A stretch of DNA of 64,000 nt from Galeruca laticollis. Its lineage: Eukaryota; Arthropoda; Insecta; Coleoptera; Chrysomelidae. The notes below the pieces were generated by a model that did no database searches, was not told where the DNA came from, and saw only the letters and a program-made list of their open reading frames with translations. Both the position numbers and the translations under genes were made by a program. Shown piece by piece: positions 59,185 through 64,000 of this stretch (its first letter is position 1; every line of letters begins with the position of its first letter). Location of the stretch: the NCBI GenBank assembly GCA_963921935.1, contig OY998181.1, positions 115,154,957 to 115,218,956 of the forward strand, read 5' to 3'.

Positions 59185-60133
59185 ATGCGTGAAAATGATC
59201 CCTCCGATACGGGGGGGGGGGAATATGGTATGGAAACAGGTGAAGAAATTATTGTAGTAACGGATATCCAGACTAGAGAAATTAACAAAGAAACACCAAA
59301 AAAATTATTCAACTTACAGAAATCCCACTTATCAAGTTTATGTTTTCATTCAAAAAACTGACGATGAAGGAAATTTAGGTAAAATACATCCGATGAAGGT
59401 AGGTCATATTTTACATAAAACATTAGCAATCCCGAATATTATCAGCATAGCGAGTGTTGGTAAAAATAGAATACGAGTGGAGTTGAGATCATTAAAGGAT
59501 GCAAATATGTTAGTAAATGATAAGCGGTTAAAAGAAGATCAATTAATGGATTTTATACCAAATAATTTACTTCAAAGAAAGGTAATTTTCCGAAATGTAG
59601 ATACGATCTTTAAAGACGAATATCTTTTTCAAAATATTATCTCTCCGATGAATATTACCGAGGATATTGATGGCGAGAGTGTATATGTACCGCGACAAAT
59701 GTTATTATTAACTTCTGAGGAAAATATTTTACCTAGAAACGTTTTCATTAATAGCGTATCTTGTACAGTTGAACCATACGTCCACAAAGTAATCCAGTGT
59801 TATAAATGCCTCGAACATGGACATGTAGCCAAACACTGTCGAAGTACCATGACTCGTTGTATAAATTGTACACAGATAAAAAATGAAACCTATAGTTGTA
59901 GAGATCCCCAAGATAGTTTTTGTTCACACTGTAGAAATAATCAACATAAAACGGTAGCAAAAACATGTCCAAAATTTTCAGGACAAAACGAAATTAAAAA
60001 ATTTATGGCCGAACATAATTTGACTTTTTTGGAAGGGAAAGCTAACTTACGTGATTCATACTCTTCAGCTATTAGCCTCAATAATAAATTGACGGTACCA
60101 GACACACAAAATTCAAATATTTTTCTTCTCTAA
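59185..60133 (+). pseudogene. I-like LINE ORF1 (zinc-knuckle nucleic-acid-binding protein)
   Basis: ATG at 59185 opens MRENDPSDTGGG, but an 11-G run (59211-59221) shifts the frame. EYGMETGEEIIVVTDI follows, then a second shift near 59330 restores YQVYVFIQKTDDEGNLGKIH and leads into an open 246-codon stretch. CYKCLEHGHVAKHC is a CCHC knuckle. CINCTQIKNETYSC and CSHCRNNQHKTVAKTC are further Cys/His motifs, giving the three-knuckle arrangement of I-factor-type ORF1. It would bind element RNA. The knuckle part is undamaged and the N-terminus is shifted. Confidence 0.83.
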
Positions 60134-60505
60134 CCCACAAGAGTAGTGAAAATACAAAAAGTCAACACAAACTCAACATTTCACTCCCACAACCTTCGAC
60201 ATCAACACAATCTAAACCAGTCAAAACACCTTATTATCCGCCTAACTTAGAAACTGATAACCCTCACAAAAGAAAAAAAAGCTCAACCCCTCCTCCCTGA
60301 CACACTCCAATGTTTCCTTTTACATTTGGTCCTAACAAACCCCTTCCACCACATAATAAAACTAATTTTGAAAGTCAAGCAACTGAATTTATCAACGTCT
60401 TTTTCCAAAATTTTCAGAGTGTTTTAGACGACGTTAATGCATTTGAGGAACTCAAAGATATAAATAGTAAGACAATTATGAACAAAATTAGTAACCTATA
60501 TTATA

Positions 60506-61274
60506 ATGGCTAAAAAACCTAACCATAACTTAAAAATTTTGCAATGGAATGCTCATTCTACAGTATCTAATAATCTGAGTTTACTGAAGTGTCTAGATGA
60601 ACATAATGTACATATTGCATTATTATCCGAAACGTGGTTTAAATCGGGAATGCAAATATCATTTAAGGGTTATAGTATTGTATTGTACGTAGAGATAGGG
60701 ATGACGGATACGCCGGTGTAGCAATTTTAGTTAAACATAATATAAACTTCAAGGAAATTTCAATTCAGCAAAATTTCTCGGAGGGTATCTTAATATGCGG
60801 CATAGACATAATAGAAACTAATTATGAGACTTTCAATTGTTATTCGTTATATTGTCCACCGGATATACGATCCAATAATGGAGATTGAAACAAAAATTTT
60901 AACCTACTAGACGGTACTGGTTTGATAGGTGGCGACTTCAATGCACATCATAACGCTTGGGGATCGTATAAAATAAATCCCAAAGGTGCACAGAGGGCAA
61001 TGATCTAGTATTACTAAATACTGGGGAACCCACACGAATCACTAGAAATGGGAACAAATCCGCCGTTGATCTAACCTTTTCCTCACCCAACATTGCTATT
61101 CATTGTTCATGGAATACCCTAGAAGATGTTATGGGCTCGGATCATTTTCCTTTAATGATAGAAGTAAACAATAGCCTCAATTACCACTGCGAAAAATCTT
61201 ATCGACCCAAAAAAATGGAACTTGCACAAAGCCAATTGGGAACAGTACCACCACACTGCAGACACATTCTTTGA
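60506..61274 (+). pseudogene. I-like LINE ORF2, endonuclease part
   Basis: NLKILQWNAHSTVSNNLSLL, IALLSETWFKSG and FKGYSIV carry the Asn and Glu blocks of an APE endonuclease. In other frames GGDFNAHHNAWG, VDLTFSSPN and MGSDHFPLMIEVNN supply the Asp and SDH blocks. Frame changes occur near 60690 and at several later points, so the domain is not translatable as one chain. The linker IEVNNSLNYHCE then runs into the Penelope insertion. Confidence 0.83.
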
Positions 61275-61337
61275 TCGATGAAATAAAACAATATAGTTTG
61301 TTCAAATCTTCATTTATTTGAACTAATCTTCAATTTA

Positions 61338-61384
61338 AACTTGTTGACGCGTTTCACTAATACAGTAGCTTTTTCAAAACGAAT
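61338..61384 (-). ncRNA. Decayed Penelope-type hammerhead ribozyme
   Basis: Minus: GTT, then TTGAAAA in place of CTGATGA, stem II GCTA/TAGT, GAAAC, the minimal stem III ACGCGT, triplet GTC, then AAC that can pair with GTT. GAAACGCGTC is the hallmark of Penelope-like hammerheads. C3 and G8 of the core are substituted, so cleavage is not expected. Confidence 0.7.
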
Positions 61385-61505
61385 GAAGGTAAAATATAAA
61401 AATGTCCTAATATATACAGTGCTTAATCTATTTACTAGGGTTAACAATGGTATTGAAAGAAATTACCTGGAAATTAATTCACTACAAACATTCCTAAGCT
61501 ATCTT

Positions 61506-61894
61506 CTAAGTAAAGAGGTTCAATAAAGGAGACTGATTGATATATATTTGGTCGTTAAGGAGATTACCGTAATATTTATTTTTGTTAATCTCTAGGGCCT
61601 CTAATAAATTTAAACTAAAGGATTTACCGACTACATGGAGAATTTCAAAATTTGGGTCGAAAATGTGTTGGTTTTCTAATAAATGATTTGAATAGTTAGA
61701 ATCTAATTTTTTGTTGTCATAGCTACGGTTGTGTTCCGAAATTCTAGTTTTAAAGTTTCTAAAAGTTCTACCGATATAAATTTTATCATAATTGTCATTA
61801 CCACATTTTAATTTATAAACTCCTGATCTGTTTAATTTTGAAGATTTATATTTATTAATTTTAATGAATTTGGATAAGTTGTGATCAGTTTTAT
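61506..61894 (-). CDS. Penelope-like GIY-YIG endonuclease domain (fragment)
   Basis: Open on minus from the junction to the stop at 61506: NKTDHNLSKFIKINKYKSSK, SGVYKLKCGNDNYDKIYIGR, TFRNFKTRISEHNRSYD, YSNHLLENQHIFDPNFEILH and LNLLEALEINKNKYYG. VYKLKC and YIGR are the GVY/YIG pair of the domain, followed by the conserved R, H and later E positions (EALEI). In Penelope-like elements this endonuclease follows RT and nicks the target. The upstream reading belongs to the host LINE, so no start codon exists for this piece. Confidence 0.88.
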
Positions 61895-62641
61895 TTGACC
61901 ATAATATCACAATGAAGCAAGATATAGATACGAAATACAAATTTTTTGTGGATAGAATTAACGCAGCAGCAATCTTAGCTATTCCTGTAAATGAACCATG
62001 TAAAATGTTCAAAAAACTAACCAATCTGGTGGGACAACGAGTGGGAAGAAGCTGTAAACAAACGGAAAAATTAGTTACAAAATTATAAAAATCTTAGTAA
62101 CTAAGAAAATTATTTATTATGCAAGGCAGAAACTGCCAGAACAAAAAAATTCTAAAAGAAAAAGCAAGACAAAACTGGCGATACTGGTGTTCAAAACTTA
62201 ACAACAATACTCCTGCAACAGAACTTTGGAACCAAGCGAGGAAGATGCAAAGGAAACCATCGCCAACAAAAAAATCAATTAGCTCAGATTGGGAACTGAA
62301 CTTTTTTGACAAAATTGCACCCCCTTTGGTTTTAGCTGATATGAGGCATATACAAAACAAAAGTGAACAAAAGCGAGGGAACCTCAACATTTTTTCAGGA
62401 TGCACACCTGCAGAAAATCAATATTCTGGAAAGTAACATCTGCGAAAATTGCAACAAAATTTCCGATTTGGACAACATTTTTTCCAATTGTAGGAGTTAT
62501 GAACAACAATCTAAAAAACTATTACGAAGTCTTATTCAGCTAAACGTTCCATGCCCTTTCAACATTATGTATTTGCTATCCACAAACGATAAAACTATAT
62601 TTGATGCATTGATACCTTTGTATAACTCTAACCTATTGTAT

Positions 62642-63660
62642 ACAGGGTGTTCATTTCAGGACTTCCCACCCTTTGTTGAAGGTCTCCTATATTTTGTGGC
62701 GGGGGTGTGTACACAACTGATTTTAAATGTTCCCATAGATAAAAATCACATGGTGCTAAATCTGGGGACCTAGCTGGCCACTCTATAGGTCCTCTTTGCC
62801 CTATCCATTTACCGAGAAATACATTGTTTAACCATTGACGGACCGGAAGCACATGATGGGGGGGAGCTCCATCTTGCTGAAAATATAACTCATTTTCGTC
62901 AAGAAAGTTGTTGCCATCTCTATCCAGTTGATTTTCAATTGCTTCGGTAATTAACGGATTGATCGTATTTTCTAGCATATTCAAGTACATCTCTATTTAG
63001 ATTTCCATTTATAAACAATGGACCAATTACTTGATTTCCTAGTATACTGGCCCATACATTAATTTTTTGGGGATGCTGGGTATGCCCTTCGAGAAATACA
63101 TGGTCATTTTCATTGCTCCAATATCTGCAATTATGTTTGTTGACAAAACCATTTAAATAAAAAGTACACTCATCAGTGAAGCAGATATTTTTTTAAAATT
63201 CGTTATTGTCATTAATAATTGTAGTCATTTGTTCACAAAACTCAATTCTTCTGTAAAAATCGTCTTCACTTAACTCTTGACATACTTTCATTTTATAGGG
63301 ATGGAATTTATTAATTTTTGTAATTTTGTGGACAGAGCCTAAGGAAATTCCAGTTGCAGCCGAAATGATACGTAACGAAGTATTAGGATTCATACCAAAA
63401 TAACCTATCACTCCAATTTGAGAGGCTTCATTCAAAACTATTGGCTGATCATGTTTTAAATTTGCAACAGATCCTGTTTGAGTAAATTTGGCGATTAGAT
63501 TTAGGACATACCTATGAGAGGTGTTCTTATCTGGGTGCCTTTCGTTAAATATTGCAGCAATTCGTCGAGCACATTGGTTTTCGGCGCCATAAATTAACAC
63601 TATTTCAACTATTTCAGCTAAAGTCTAAACCATTTTTAATAAATTGCTTTTTCACACAAC
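62642..63660 (-). mobile_element. Mariner/IS630-type transposon (family D), right end not found
   Basis: The left terminus ACAGGGTGTTCATTTC begins at 62642 after TAT. The transposase reads inward from the other side and its C-terminal codons run into this end, so the TIR is short here, unlike families A-C. No matching inverted end was seen before the window edge. Confidence 0.75.
62670..63632 (-). pseudogene. Mariner-type transposase, lightly broken (family D)
   Basis: Minus: TLAEIVEIVLIYGAENQCAR, IAAIFNERHPDKNTSHRYVL, SLRIISAATGISLGSVHKIT and RRIEFCEQMTTIINDNNEF, then TAA within a T/A run. It continues in frame KNICFTDECTFYLNGFVNKH (first Asp), INVWASILGNQVIGPLF, then after a frame change near 62995 ELYFQQDGAPPHHVLPV (second Asp), WIGQRGPIEWPARSPDLAP and CDFYLWEHLKSVVY (third Asp). 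All catalytic positions are present. A TAG two codons after the likely ATG, the TAA and one frameshift disable it. The C-terminus is cut short after LQQRV. Confidence 0.85.
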
Positions 63661-64000
63661 TGGTAAGTATGGTAAACAATTCAATAGGTATCATGTCTTT
63701 TATTTTCTCTATCAAAAACATTTTTTTGCATTTTTTTATACAAAAAAATTGAAAAGAATAACAAAACAAACAATTGCAGTTTTTATTTTGATGGTACGAA
63801 GCAGCAAACAGATTTTCCTAAATATTTCGACAACGAATGGATCAATTAAAAAAAAGCCGACGTATAGAGATTAAAAAGACCTTTAAAATGAGGTGTAACT
63901 CGATACCCCTTCTCATTTAAGATTTTGAAGTTGGCAACTCCCCCTGGCGGGGGGTGAAAGGGGGCGCGTTGCCTTTATGATAAAAAGTTGTCCCCTTCGA
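63661..64000. other. Spacer to window end
   Basis: AT-rich. The last ~80 bases hold a G/C-rich patch (CCCCCTGGCGGGGGG) with hairpin potential. No gene. Confidence 0.45.

Larger units (their letters stand above)
61275..61894 (-). mobile_element. Penelope-like element, 5'-truncated
   Basis: Inserted into the I-like LINE between CATTCTTTGA and CCATAATATC. TTTGA lies at both ends as a short target duplication. It contains the C-terminal GIY-YIG endonuclease part on minus, a 3' region, and a decayed hammerhead motif near the 3' end. RT is missing through 5' truncation. Confidence 0.88.
59166..62640 (+). mobile_element. I-like LINE with large internal deletion
   Basis: Leader, ORF1, the endonuclease part of ORF2, then linker, and C-terminal RNase H/zinc end, but no RT: after SDWELNFFDKIAPP the sequence jumps to LADMRHIQNKS. 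The end reads SNICENCNKISDLDNIFSNC, RSLIQLNVPCPFNIMYLLS, typical of the Cys-rich C-terminus. A Penelope-like insertion interrupts it at 61275. It is cut at 62640 by a mariner terminus. Confidence 0.87.

Overview
The window is AT-rich eukaryotic DNA. Its retroelement families, its TA-flanked mariner elements and the TTAGG-like motif point to an insect; I cannot settle the order. It is almost entirely transposable elements, satellites and degraded intergenic DNA. I could not confirm any conserved host gene. There are no operons, rRNA or tRNA genes, and no CRISPR arrays.

Layout. 0-10 kb: a LINE endonuclease scrap, AT-rich spacer, a weak two-exon gene candidate, then a ~358-bp satellite (5.56-7.76 kb). 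Every satellite unit carries a well-formed hammerhead ribozyme motif (seven motifs, five on minus and two on plus). A LINE RNase H fragment follows. 10-20 kb: a TIR element, a gypsy leader fragment, a broken tyrosine-recombinase-like gene, a 50+50 bp perfect palindrome, a decayed BEL/Pao element, a gypsy gag fragment and a BED-finger fragment. 20-31 kb: two mariner-like elements with very long TIRs, one carrying a nested palindromic element; a ~60-bp minisatellite between short mariner-like ends; and a solo LTR with target duplication.

31-42 kb: TA microsatellites and MITE scraps, then the best-preserved LINE (ORF1 intact, ORF2 nearly so). 42-49 kb: a complete but mutated gypsy-type LTR retrotransposon with LTRs, a 4-bp target duplication, an N-terminal SAP domain in gag and an extra CCCH zinc-finger ORF after integrase. 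Its 3' LTR is split by a 0.67-kb insertion. 50-57 kb: a Jockey scrap, an integrase-derived (KRBA2-like) fragment, an RTE-type LINE 3' end, a third long-TIR mariner, a hammerhead-satellite remnant between TA arrays, and a Jockey copy with two nested insertions and a ~440-bp AAAT tail. 57-64 kb: duplicated BEL-derived sequence at the 5' side of an I-like LINE, a Penelope-like insertion (GIY-YIG endonuclease, decayed hammerhead) inside that LINE, and a fourth mariner-type transposase.

The most interesting system is the hammerhead-bearing satellite. It has the form expected of a metazoan retrozyme: short tandem units, a ribozyme per unit, no obvious protein. A Penelope-like element, from a retroelement group known to carry hammerheads, lies in the same window. 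Nearly all protein-coding traces are broken, so 'CDS' is used sparingly.
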